The position numbers and the translations under genes are program-made. A model generated the notes under the pieces. The model ran no database searches. It was given only the letters and a program-made list of their open reading frames with translations, and was not told where the DNA came from. 64,000 nt of DNA from DASYXZ01 sp035946625 (GTDB lineage Bacteria; Acidobacteriota; Terriglobia; UBA7540), in assembly GCA_035946625.1 (NCBI GenBank), contig DASYZE010000018.1, positions 10,303-74,302 of the forward strand, read 5' to 3'. This document shows, piece by piece, positions 53,808 through 62,302 of this stretch. Position 1 is the first letter of the stretch. Each line of letters starts with the position of its first letter.

Positions 53808-56800
53808 TGAGCGGCCATAACTTCAGTGGTCGGTGGTCAATGGTCAGCGGGCGCTTGAAGAAGGCCGGCATTTATAGTCGACCCAAGCCAATCGGCAATC
53901 TGCTCAGCGCCAGGGCGGTGGCATTGCTCTTCTCTAGCGACGGTCTCCGACCGCCGGATTCTAGGCGCTCAGAGAGCGCCGCTACAACAAATCGGCCGCT
54001 GCATGTTCTGTTGACCTTGGTCCTGTTTTTGCTCACTGTCGGCACCGCTCGCGCCCAGGTGGCCACGGGTACACCGCCTTTTGGCAGCTTCAGCGGGGGC
54101 CCCGACATTGTCAACAACGCCAATCTGAACGTCCACAGCAACATCCCCGTTTTCACGAAGGGGGGCAACGGGTTGTCATTTTATTACATTTTGAGTAACG
54201 ACACTTCGGTCTGGTATCCTTTGGGTGGAGTGTGGACCCCCGTCTCCAATTGGGGCTGGCGGGGCAACACAGAATCCATGACCGGATATACCACTTATAG
54301 CGTGACGCAGGCTGAGTGCTGGTATCCCCAAGGCCCGTCCGGGCATTACTATTACTGGCACTTCTGGTACGCCTTCACGTATCACGACACGAGTGGAATT
54401 CCCCATTCGCTTCCCGGCGAGGTCACGGATTGGGCGGCCTTGAACACCCCGTGCGGGAGCAACGGCGGTTATTCGGGCACGGCAAGCGGCACTGTAAACG
54501 ATGGGTCAGGCTACGCCTACACGTTGACGTACGGACCTTCCGTCAACCTGCACGCATCGGGAGGCACGGCAATCATCGCGCCCCTGCAGTCGAGTTCAGG
54601 CAACGGGACCCTGACCAGCCGAAACGGGAACACGATCACCGGGACCTATGCAGGAGGCACCACCACGTTCACGGATACACTGGGGGTCACGGCGCTGACG
54701 GTATCCGGCTCGGGAACCCCTTCCAGCCCGTATCAATTTCAATATCAGGCGCCATCCGGCGGACAGGTAAGCGTGAAAATGAATTTTGCGTCGTATACCG
54801 TCGAAACCCACTTCGGATGCAACGGGGTTACGGATTACGGAAGGACAACGCAGATGACGCAAAATCTGGTAAACAGCGTCAGCCTGCCGGACGGCACATC
54901 GTATTCGATCACATACGAACCCACACCAAGCCCCAACCATCCTGGCGCGGTCACGGGGCGAATCGCCTCCATTACCCTGCCCACGGGGGGCGTGATCAGC
55001 TACACTTACACGGGAGCGAACAACGGAATCATGTGCGGGGACGGGAGCGCCGCAGGCTTGAACCGTACGACGCCGGACAGTGTAACCCCATGGCAGTACA
55101 CTCGTGCAGCGGGCCCACCCGCCTCGACCACAATCACGGACCCGTTGGGGAACCAGACGGTAATTGATTTCCAGGGAATTTATGAAACGGAAAGAAAGGC
55201 ATATCAGGGCACGGCAGGGGGCTCTGCGCTCCTGACGGTGGATACCTGCTACAACGGCGCGGCAATTCCATGCACGGGTACGGCCGTCGCCCTGCCGATC
55301 AACAACCGCACAGTTCAAAGCACGCCGTCCGGCGTTTCCCCCTCGAAGACCTACACCGCTTTCAACAGCTACGGGCTGCCCACGGTAACGGACGAGTATG
55401 GTTTCGGCCCGACCTTTGTTCGCGAAACGATGACCTGTTATGCTTCTTTCAGCAATAAACCCTATCTTGTGGATCGTCCGTCAGCAGTCGAAGTTTACAC
55501 GGTCACCGGGAATCCCAGCACCTGTACGTCGACCTCGGGCTTGGCCTCCAGTACGGGCTTCGGCTACGACAGCAATGACAACCCGCAATCCGAGCCTCAC
55601 TACTATATTGTCAACGGCTCATGGGCCTCCATCAACCGGGGATTCATCTACTCGTCTGCCGGTGTGCTCCAAAGTGCGACGGATTTCAACGGTAGTTCCA
55701 CCAACTATGCTGCCACCGGCTTCTCTTGCAACAATGCTTTTCCCAACAGCGTTTCACCACCGGTCATTCCGACCACCAATTTGACATGGGACTGCAACGG
55801 CGCGGTGGTGACGAAAGTAAGCGACGCGAACAGCCAGCCCACTAATTTCATCTACAATGATTCGATGTGGCGGCTAACCAACACGGGCTACGCGGACGGC
55901 GGCTCGTCGAACGCAGACTTCACTCACTTGACTTCCAATCCGCCCTACATCGTGACATCGACAGGGGTCACCGCGGGCGTTTATCACCAGGTAACCACCA
56001 CGCTGGACGGTCTGGGGCGGGTTATCAAGTCCGTGGACAACTCATCTGGAGCCACCGTGGACACCACTTACGACGGGCTGGGCCGGGTTCGGTGTGTGAG
56101 CAATCCCTATACGGGTTCCTACTCCGGCCCTGCCTGCGGGCAATCCGGCTTTGTTGGGGATACTTACGCTTACGATGCGCTGGGGCGGGTAACCAAGGTC
56201 ACGCACGCGGACAACAGCTACGCGCAGGTGTCTTACCCCAACAACTGCGCCACCACAACCGACGAGGCCGGGAATTCCAAGACGCTCTGCACAGACGGCC
56301 TGGGGCGAATGCAGTCCGTGGCCGATGCTACCGGCACCACGACGTACAGTTATGACGCGCTGGACGACCTGATTTCGGTGACGCAGGGGAGCGAAACGCG
56401 CTCGTATCAGTACGATATGCTGGGCCGGCTGACGAAGGCCATAACCCCCGAATCCGGCGAGACCGACTATGCCTACAACTCCAACGGAGATTTGACAACC
56501 CGTGTGGATGCCCGAGGCATAACAACCTGCTACGGAAGCTGGAGCGGATCCTCGTGCAATTCCTGGTTCGGAGTCGGCTATGACGCGCTGCATCGCTTGC
56601 TGGAGAAAAGTTACTCCGACGGCACGCCCACGGCCAACTACGCTTACGACCAGACCAGCATTTGGGGGAACCCAACCCAAAATCCTTATGGGCGGTTGAC
56701 AATGGAGCAGGCCGCTACCAATCTTAGCCCCTCCAGTTGGACAGCGGAGGTATTCTACTGGGCCGATTCCGTGGGACGGGTGCTGGCTACCGACCAATGT

Positions 56801-58645
56801 ACGCCTTCCTCGTGCGGCAGCTTTGCCTACGGCCTCCTCTACGCTTACGATGAAGCGGGCGACCTCACGAGCTACAATGTTCTCGGGGCTCGCCAGATCA
56901 ACTTCACCTACGACTCCGCCAGCCGCTTGAGCGGTGTGACCAGCAGCCTTTCGGACTCGAACCATCCGGGCACGCTGCTAAGCGGGACCAGTTACGGGCC
57001 TGTGGGCTTGACCGCTGACACCCTGGGCAACCACGTGGCCGAGAGCTTCGGATACGACAACCGCACCCGGCTGAGTTCGATTTCAAGTACGCCTTACACC
57101 TTGGGGCTGACTTACACGGGGAATGGCAGCTTGCTCACCGCCAATGACAGCGTGAACGGAAGCTGGGCATATGGCTACGACAGTCTGAATCGGATCAACA
57201 GCGCCGGTAAGAGCGGCTTGGCGTTTACCTATGCATACGATCAATATGGGAACCGGACGCAGCAGAACGTAACCCAGGGTTCGGGTCCCGCGCCGCGCTA
57301 CAGCTTCGACGTTCACAACCATATTACCAACGGCGGATTTTCATACGACGCGGCGGGCAACTTGCTCCAGGATGGCTATTGCCAGTACACTTGGGATGGG
57401 GAGGAGCGGCTGAGCTCGGCGACTTGCGCGGGCACGACGACGACCTACATCTACGATGCGGAGGGGCGGCGGGTGGCCAAAGCGGTGAACGGGACCATTA
57501 CCCAGGAGTACGTTTACAACCTGGCGGGACAGGCGGTATCCACCTACGGTCCTTACCCGGGCATGACCTGGATTCGCGACGATATTTGGGCGGGAGGGCG
57601 GCACCTGGGGACCTACGCCAACGGCACGACGTATTTCCACCACGCCGACCACCTGGGGACCGAGCGGGCGCGGACCGATGTAAACGGCCATGTGGTTGAA
57701 ACCTGCACCAGCTTGCCCTTCGGAGACTACCTGCAATGCGCGGGCAGCGATCCCAGCCCGTACCACACCTTTGGCTTTGAGCACGATAACGAGAGCACGG
57801 ATGACCACGCGTGGTTCCGCTACTATGACTCATCTCAAGGCCGCTGGCTCAGCCCCGACCCGGCAGGCTTGGCCGCCGTGGACCTCACCAACCCGCAGTC
57901 CCTCAACCGCTATGCCTATGTGATGAATAGCCCGACGAATTTGACCGACCCGCTGGGGTTGTGCAATATCCCGTCGAGCGCCACCGCGGAAAGTGGTGGA
58001 GGGCAATTGCAGTGCCCGGGATCATACAATCCCTATAACATAGTAACGAGCCAGGGTGTGACCATTAACGCAGGCGCCCAGTTCGAGAAAATGAGCACCG
58101 ACTTTGCGGCGGGGGAAGCGGCTTACGCGGCTCATGTCAATGCAATCTTCGACATGAAATACCTGTCAAGCATGGCCGAGGAATATGGAGGCATCCCCGC
58201 CGACCAGGTCACCGCATTTCTTTCGACGCATCCTGACCTCAAGCTGAACTATGGCCTTCTTTGGGAGGAACAAAGGCTGAGCATATTTAGCGGAGCCCTC
58301 CTTGACCAACGAGCTCAAATATACGGGTATTCAGTCGTGGAGAATCCACTCCAATTGGCGGGGCTGGAAGCCAGCCCGATGTTGGACGCAAGTACCTACG
58401 CCGAGTGGACGGGGGCCGCTGCCGCTACCGGGACTGTCATTGTTCCTGGCGCTTGGACCGCCGCAACCGGGGCTGCTGAGGACGCATCCATTCAGGTTGT
58501 AGGTGGTCATCCGCAGGTGATTTTAGATGCTGGCCAATTCGCGCAAGGGTTGCTGTTCAGGGGACCGATCACAAGCTGGTGGGCCACGGTGGGACGTGTC
58601 GCAAGTGCAGGATGGCTTATATGTAAGCAGTATGGTCCATGCTAA
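53807..58645 (+). CDS. Full-length Rhs/YD-repeat protein with C-terminal tip A
   Basis: A 1612-residue secreted Rhs protein. After a 63-residue N-terminal stretch comes a signal-like helix (LLTLVLFLLTVGTARAQ). A beta-rich N-terminal region leads into YD repeats (about 740-1330, e.g. YDALGRVTKVTHADNS, YDMLGRLTKAITPESGETDY). The Rhs core follows with YFHHADHLGTERARTD, SPDPAGL and NRYAYVMNSPTNLTDPLGL (about 1366-1385), where DPxGL is the expected self-cleavage point. The remaining 227 residues are the variable tip, ending QFAQGLLFRGPITSWWATVG. AAGGAGG supports the 53807 start. A toxin role for the tip is inferred from architecture and the small gene after it. Confidence 0.88.
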   Translation: MSGHNFSGRWSMVSGRLKKAGIYSRPKPIGNLLSARAVALLFSSDGLRPPDSRRSESAATTNRPLHVLLTLVLFLLTVGTARAQVATGTPPFGSFSGGPDIVNNANLNVHSNIPVFTKGGNGLSFYYILSNDTSVWYPLGGVWTPVSNWGWRGNTESMTGYTTYSVTQAECWYPQGPSGHYYYWHFWYAFTYHDTSGIPHSLPGEVTDWAALNTPCGSNGGYSGTASGTVNDGSGYAYTLTYGPSVNLHASGGTAIIAPLQSSSGNGTLTSRNGNTITGTYAGGTTTFTDTLGVTALTVSGSGTPSSPYQFQYQAPSGGQVSVKMNFASYTVETHFGCNGVTDYGRTTQMTQNLVNSVSLPDGTSYSITYEPTPSPNHPGAVTGRIASITLPTGGVISYTYTGANNGIMCGDGSAAGLNRTTPDSVTPWQYTRAAGPPASTTITDPLGNQTVIDFQGIYETERKAYQGTAGGSALLTVDTCYNGAAIPCTGTAVALPINNRTVQSTPSGVSPSKTYTAFNSYGLPTVTDEYGFGPTFVRETMTCYASFSNKPYLVDRPSAVEVYTVTGNPSTCTSTSGLASSTGFGYDSNDNPQSEPHYYIVNGSWASINRGFIYSSAGVLQSATDFNGSSTNYAATGFSCNNAFPNSVSPPVIPTTNLTWDCNGAVVTKVSDANSQPTNFIYNDSMWRLTNTGYADGGSSNADFTHLTSNPPYIVTSTGVTAGVYHQVTTTLDGLGRVIKSVDNSSGATVDTTYDGLGRVRCVSNPYTGSYSGPACGQSGFVGDTYAYDALGRVTKVTHADNSYAQVSYPNNCATTTDEAGNSKTLCTDGLGRMQSVADATGTTTYSYDALDDLISVTQGSETRSYQYDMLGRLTKAITPESGETDYAYNSNGDLTTRVDARGITTCYGSWSGSSCNSWFGVGYDALHRLLEKSYSDGTPTANYAYDQTSIWGNPTQNPYGRLTMEQAATNLSPSSWTAEVFYWADSVGRVLATDQCTPSSCGSFAYGLLYAYDEAGDLTSYNVLGARQINFTYDSASRLSGVTSSLSDSNHPGTLLSGTSYGPVGLTADTLGNHVAESFGYDNRTRLSSISSTPYTLGLTYTGNGSLLTANDSVNGSWAYGYDSLNRINSAGKSGLAFTYAYDQYGNRTQQNVTQGSGPAPRYSFDVHNHITNGGFSYDAAGNLLQDGYCQYTWDGEERLSSATCAGTTTTYIYDAEGRRVAKAVNGTITQEYVYNLAGQAVSTYGPYPGMTWIRDDIWAGGRHLGTYANGTTYFHHADHLGTERARTDVNGHVVETCTSLPFGDYLQCAGSDPSPYHTFGFEHDNESTDDHAWFRYYDSSQGRWLSPDPAGLAAVDLTNPQSLNRYAYVMNSPTNLTDPLGLCNIPSSATAESGGGQLQCPGSYNPYNIVTSQGVTINAGAQFEKMSTDFAAGEAAYAAHVNAIFDMKYLSSMAEEYGGIPADQVTAFLSTHPDLKLNYGLLWEEQRLSIFSGALLDQRAQIYGYSVVENPLQLAGLEASPMLDASTYAEWTGAAAATGTVIVPGAWTAATGAAEDASIQVVGGHPQVILDAGQFAQGLLFRGPITSWWATVGRVASAGWLICKQYGPC
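57893..57958 (+). repeat. Core/tip junction repeat, copy in rhs1
   Basis: A 66-bp segment encoding the end of the Rhs core (NRYAYVMNSPTNLTDPLG). It matches 59902-59967 with about three differences. It lies exactly where variable tips begin. Confidence 0.8.
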
Positions 58646-58699
58646 CCCGGTCGCGCGGAAAAAGTTTCCAGCACAGGGCTGGGAAACCTCGAGGCAGAA

Positions 58700-59035
58700 A
58701 TGGCGATTCGTAACAGGGTGCGATGCCCAGCCTGCGGAAGGGCTATGGGAAGTGGCGAGTACCAGTCTGGAGGGTTCCGCTGTCCAGGGTGCGGTGAACG
58801 ACTTCGCGCTAGGCACATAAGGAGGGAAGTCGGGATTGGAAGCGCTGCCCTAGGAATCTTGATATGTTACCTCGCTGGGTTCCAGAGCGTGGAAATATTC
58901 CTTTATGGCATGATGCTTTCCATACCGATTGGCTTTCTCGCGATAATAGTGATACTTTTTGTGAAGCCACCGCTCGAGATAGATAAGCCGAAGTTGGGCG
59001 ATGTTGATTTTCATATTACGGGTCCTCGCGATTAG
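58700..59035 (+). CDS. Zinc-ribbon plus two-helix membrane protein, candidate immunity A
   Basis: A 111-residue protein. Four cysteines (C9, C12, C28, C31) in CPACGR ... RCPGCGERL form a zinc ribbon, followed by two hydrophobic helices (ALGILICYLAGF; MMLSIPIGFLAIIVILFV) and a tail ending HITGPRD. It starts 54 bp after rhs1, with GAGG upstream. The protein at 60697 has the same cysteine spacing, helix layout and a PRD ending. Position directly after an Rhs tip suggests an immunity protein guarding the membrane; this is inference. Confidence 0.65.
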   Translation: MAIRNRVRCPACGRAMGSGEYQSGGFRCPGCGERLRARHIRREVGIGSAALGILICYLAGFQSVEIFLYGMMLSIPIGFLAIIVILFVKPPLEIDKPKLGDVDFHITGPRD

Positions 59036-59277
59036 CGGGCAGCCATCTCTGAAAGCGCGATGTCCGTCGGCTGACGGATCAAGCTGATTTTAAGAAATCC
59101 TCCACGGCGGACGCCGCTTGCAGGACGCGTGCCACGCCCGGGGGCGATCCGTTGTAGGGCCGGGGCTTGCCCCGGCCTGAGGCCGACCCAAGGGTCGGCC
59201 CTACCAGGGCACATGCCGCGTACCATGCCGTCCCGCCCCACCGCGCAATCTGCCCAATAATCCGCTAAGATGGCCCG
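59036..59277. other. Gap with dispersed repeats between the first and second Rhs units
   Basis: It contains GTCGGCTGACGGATCAAGCT (about 59070), related to a motif near 1550, and a palindromic unit (about 59152-59203) with GTAGGGCCGGGG...CGGCC and GGTCGGCCCTAC arms. No promoter is obvious for the Rhs fragment that follows. Confidence 0.5.
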
Positions 59278-60678
59278 GTGAGGAGCGATGGGACCAGAAA
59301 GGGCTCGCAAATCGCCCACTACGATGCCAATGGGAACCTGGTGAATACGGGGACGGGAGTGGGGACGGTAGCCTACGCGTGGGATGCGGACGGGCACATG
59401 ATCGCGGACACGGTGAACGGATCGGCCACGGCCACGGCGACCTACGACGCCTTCGGTCGGATGGTGGAGCGGGATCAGGGGTCGAGCTCGATGGAGGTGG
59501 TTTACGATCCCACCGGCCACCGCCTGGCGCAGATGACCGGGCAAACGTTGGCGCAAGCCTACGTGCCGCTGCCGGCGGGCGGGCCCTGGATTCCCGCTTT
59601 CGCGGGAATGACCAATACGAGCGGGCTGATGTACTATTATCATCCGGACTGGGAGGGGAGCGTGCGGCTGAAGTCGAATACCTCTCGGTCGGTGGGCGGA
59701 GACGCGGCCTATGGGCCCTACGGCGAAACTTACGCGGCCAGTGGCGGCTGGCTGAATGTGTACGCCGGAATTCAGGATGACTTCTCCCCCGAACTCGATG
59801 ACGCCATGCTCCGCCGCTACAATCCCACTCAGGGCCGCTGGGTCTCCCCCGACCCGCTGGGCGGCGATGTCACCAATTCGTCGGGAGACGAACCTGGCGG
59901 TCCGCAGTCCCTCAACCGCTATGCCTATGTGATGAATAACCCGACGAATTTGACGGACCCGATGGGGCTGGATAATATCGTGTGCGGCAAGGGCGCAGGG
60001 ATGACAAACAGTTGCGATGCCTCCTCTCCGGGGAGCGAGGGTCAGGGTGGGGGCTACGGAGACAACGGAAACTTCACGAACTACCAATTGGACGGGGTGT
60101 CTATCGACGCCGGGCTATTCGCCACCATCGCCACCTCAGAAACCACGACAATTTGCAACGTTCCTAATTGTGTGTACATGGACAGCGCTTACAACAACGC
60201 GCATCCGGAGAATCCTGAGCTTTACCAGTGGAAACTGGATCCAGGCTCAATAACCTTCAATTGTACAGGATCGGACCCCAGTTGGCAGAGCTACTCTTGC
60301 TCCCCAGCTTATTGGAGCTTGCAGTTCATCGGCAACGCGGGCGGAGGACTTCTGGGCCGGACGGACACTTTCTATTCGGATAGCCAAGCGTGGGGTTTGG
60401 CCGTGCTGGGCGCGGCGGGAAGAGAGGCTGCGCCCATGACGGCTGCGGGAACCTATGTCGGGTGGACGGCGGGGGCAGCAACATTGGGAACGGCACCTGG
60501 GGCGGCCTCAGTATCTTACGACACCATTTTGCCAGTTGCGGCCAACAGTCCGAATGCTACTGCATGGATATTGCAATTCGCGCGCGGTTTGCTCATGACC
60601 GGAACCCCTCCAACAAGCTGGTCGATCGTCAGCGGAAAGAGCGCCGCCTTTTTCTGGAATTGGCTTAAGAACCATTGA
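59278..60678 (+). CDS. Truncated Rhs gene: core plus tip B
   Basis: A 466-residue frame that begins mid-repeat (AHYDANGNLVNTGTGVGTVA) with a GTG and no signal peptide or good ribosome-binding site. It has a few YD repeats, an Rhs core (YYYHPDWEGSVRLKS ... RRYNPTQGRWVSPDPLGG) and the junction NRYAYVMNNPTNLTDPMGL at about 212-230. The 236-residue tip ends QFARGLLMTGTPPTSWSIVS then GKSAAFFWNW, resembling the end of tip A. A palindromic repeat is inserted in frame at 59588-59612. It is probably an orphan tip cassette, expressed only if recombined onto rhs1. Confidence 0.75.
   Translation: MRSDGTRKGSQIAHYDANGNLVNTGTGVGTVAYAWDADGHMIADTVNGSATATATYDAFGRMVERDQGSSSMEVVYDPTGHRLAQMTGQTLAQAYVPLPAGGPWIPAFAGMTNTSGLMYYYHPDWEGSVRLKSNTSRSVGGDAAYGPYGETYAASGGWLNVYAGIQDDFSPELDDAMLRRYNPTQGRWVSPDPLGGDVTNSSGDEPGGPQSLNRYAYVMNNPTNLTDPMGLDNIVCGKGAGMTNSCDASSPGSEGQGGGYGDNGNFTNYQLDGVSIDAGLFATIATSETTTICNVPNCVYMDSAYNNAHPENPELYQWKLDPGSITFNCTGSDPSWQSYSCSPAYWSLQFIGNAGGGLLGRTDTFYSDSQAWGLAVLGAAGREAAPMTAAGTYVGWTAGAATLGTAPGAASVSYDTILPVAANSPNATAWILQFARGLLMTGTPPTSWSIVSGKSAAFFWNWLKNH
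59588..59612 (+). repeat. GGAATGAC-type repeat read in frame inside rhs2
   Basis: GGATTCCCGCTTTCGCGGGA-type palindrome, closely matching one arm of the repeat at 52771-52856. It is translated as PWIPAFAGMTN within the Rhs core. Confidence 0.75.
59833..59972 (+). repeat. 140-bp core/tip junction repeat, copy in rhs2
   Basis: Matches 61395-61534 with about six differences in 140 positions. It covers the end of the core from GRWVSPDPLGG through DPMGLD. Confidence 0.85.
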
Positions 60679-60696
60679 TGGTTGGGCGGAGATAAA

Positions 60697-61026
60697 ATGA
60701 GCAGCCACACAAATCGAACTATTGCATGCCCGGTTTGCGGACGAAAGTTTGGCGTTGCGGAGCTGAGGTCAGGAACGTATCGGTGTGGCGGGTGTAACCA
60801 GGTATTGCGACTGCAACGACTTCGCCGGAACGAAGAGATCGGAGCTCTGCTACTCGGGTTTCTGATTGCGTATTTGAGTGGGGCACATGACCTAGACCTG
60901 CTAATCGTTGGGGTTTTGCTTTCTTTCCTGGTCGTCTGTGGATTAGCTTTCGTGCGGGGTGCGTTCTTTCCGAAAGCGGAAACAGCCGCAGAGGGGCCCC
61001 CTCACATTATCTTTCCACGCGACTGA
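60697..61026 (+). CDS. Zinc-ribbon plus two-helix membrane protein, candidate immunity B
   Basis: A 109-residue protein with cysteines C11, C14, C30 and C33 (CPVCGR ... RCGGCNQVL), the same spacing as the protein at 58700. Two hydrophobic helices (ALLLGFLIAYLSG; LLIVGVLLSFLVVCGLAFV) and a tail ending HIIFPRD follow. It begins 18 bp after rhs2, and GGAG precedes the ATG. It appears to be a diverged paralogue of candidate immunity A, paired with the related tip B. Confidence 0.68.
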   Translation: MSSHTNRTIACPVCGRKFGVAELRSGTYRCGGCNQVLRLQRLRRNEEIGALLLGFLIAYLSGAHDLDLLIVGVLLSFLVVCGLAFVRGAFFPKAETAAEGPPHIIFPRD

Positions 61027-61049
61027 GCGGGTGTCGCGGGTGGGGCAGA

Positions 61050-62285
61050 ATGTGCCGCGCGGGCCGCTTTACCAAATACTATGACGCTTTCGGGAACCTG
61101 GCCATGCAGGCGAACACGGTGACGACCACGGAAGACTACTTTCCTCCGGTGGCGGGACGGAATTACGTGGAGTACAGTGCGGGCACCGTGTACCTGCACA
61201 CCAACCCGCTGGGCTCGGTGGGCACCACCACGGACGCCAACGGGAATTGGCTGAGCAGCGAAATTTACGACCCCTGGGGACAACGCTGGGGATATACGGG
61301 CACGCTGTGGGCGGAGCGCTTTGCCAACCTCTACAAGCGCGACGCCGAAAACGGTCTCGACCCGACGCAAAATCGCATGTTCACGTCCAGCTACGGCCGC
61401 TGGCTCTCGCCCGACCCGCTGGCCGGCGATGTCACCAATTCGTCGGGAGACGAACCTGGCGGTCCGCAGTCCCTCAACCGCTATGCCTATGTGATGAATA
61501 GCCCGACGAATTTGACGGACCCAATGGGACTGGACTCGACATACTGTCCGCCCGAGGACGGCCAATGCGTGAACATTGGTGGGGGTAATTACGTCAACAC
61601 CGGCTCGACTATCGGGGATCCCTCCAGCGCCCACCTTGGCAACAACTGGACTGGAACGCCTTACAACGCGAACCCAGGGGATGCTTGCGCATACGCGGCC
61701 TCCAGCGACGCTTCCTGTGGGGCGCCGCCGGGTTTGCTGCCTCCTCAGCCGCTACCGGTTGGCGTAATGGATGCGGGAATGCCGAGCGGCCCGCTGAGCG
61801 GCGACTTTGGCGCGGGGCTCGGCCCGCCTCCCTCGGCTTCGTCAGGCATGCCCTGCGACTTCATTGCGTGCGGCGGGGTGGCACCAAATGCCTGGACGGC
61901 ACAAGTAGGAGGAGCAGTTAACTACACGTTTCCGTTCGGAATCACGGTAACCTCGTTCTTTGGGCTGGCTGTTGACCTGCACGGCAACATCGGGTTTTAC
62001 TGGGGACTTGGCGGAGGCGCTGGCGCGGGGGCTGGACTCGCGGGTGGCCTCCAGGCGGGGGTCTCGAACGCCCACACCGTATGCGGTTTGAGAGGGCCTT
62101 TTGTCAATGCGAGCGTAAGCGGGGGTGAGGGCGCAGCAGGTACTGCCGATATCTTTGTTGGAAAGGGCAATGGACCGGGTGGCGTGGTCACAGGCGTGGC
62201 GGGGACGGTTGGCCTCGGAGGCGGCGCCAGCGGTTCACTCACAGGGGCGGGCACGTCGGTAGTGCCGCTTCGCGGTCACTGCTAG
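61050..62285 (+). CDS. Truncated Rhs gene: core plus tip C
   Basis: A 411-residue frame beginning within the Rhs core (KYYDAFGNLAMQANTVTTTE), with no signal peptide. The core reads VYLHTNPLGSVGTTTDANG and RDAENGLDPTQNRMFTSSYG, then the junction to DPMGL at about residue 160. The 251-residue tip is Gly/Ala-rich (WGLGGGAGAGAGLAGGLQAG, TVCGLRGPFVNASVSGGEG) and unlike tips A and B. Glycine-rich tips of this sort occur in other Acidobacteria Rhs proteins as far as I recall. It starts 23 bp after the preceding small gene and is followed by a different small membrane protein. Confidence 0.75.
   Translation: MCRAGRFTKYYDAFGNLAMQANTVTTTEDYFPPVAGRNYVEYSAGTVYLHTNPLGSVGTTTDANGNWLSSEIYDPWGQRWGYTGTLWAERFANLYKRDAENGLDPTQNRMFTSSYGRWLSPDPLAGDVTNSSGDEPGGPQSLNRYAYVMNSPTNLTDPMGLDSTYCPPEDGQCVNIGGGNYVNTGSTIGDPSSAHLGNNWTGTPYNANPGDACAYAASSDASCGAPPGLLPPQPLPVGVMDAGMPSGPLSGDFGAGLGPPPSASSGMPCDFIACGGVAPNAWTAQVGGAVNYTFPFGITVTSFFGLAVDLHGNIGFYWGLGGGAGAGAGLAGGLQAGVSNAHTVCGLRGPFVNASVSGGEGAAGTADIFVGKGNGPGGVVTGVAGTVGLGGGASGSLTGAGTSVVPLRGHC
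61395..61534 (+). repeat. 140-bp core/tip junction repeat, copy in rhs3
   Basis: Near-identical to 59833-59972 and, over its last 66 bp, to rhs1 57893-57958. It ends where the sequences of the tips diverge. Confidence 0.85.
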
Positions 62286-62302
62286 CGGGGATTGGAGCCG
62301 GT

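Noticed and set aside
58527..58820. A 97-codon frame overlapping the end of rhs1 and the start of the zinc-ribbon gene
   Set aside because: It is in a different frame from both supported genes and has no features; the zinc-ribbon frame at 58700 has a clear family pattern.
59032..60087. A 351-codon minus-strand frame opposite rhs2
   Set aside because: Val/Ile/Arg-rich antisense reading of Rhs repeats, with no domain. Similar antisense frames occur opposite the other Rhs genes.
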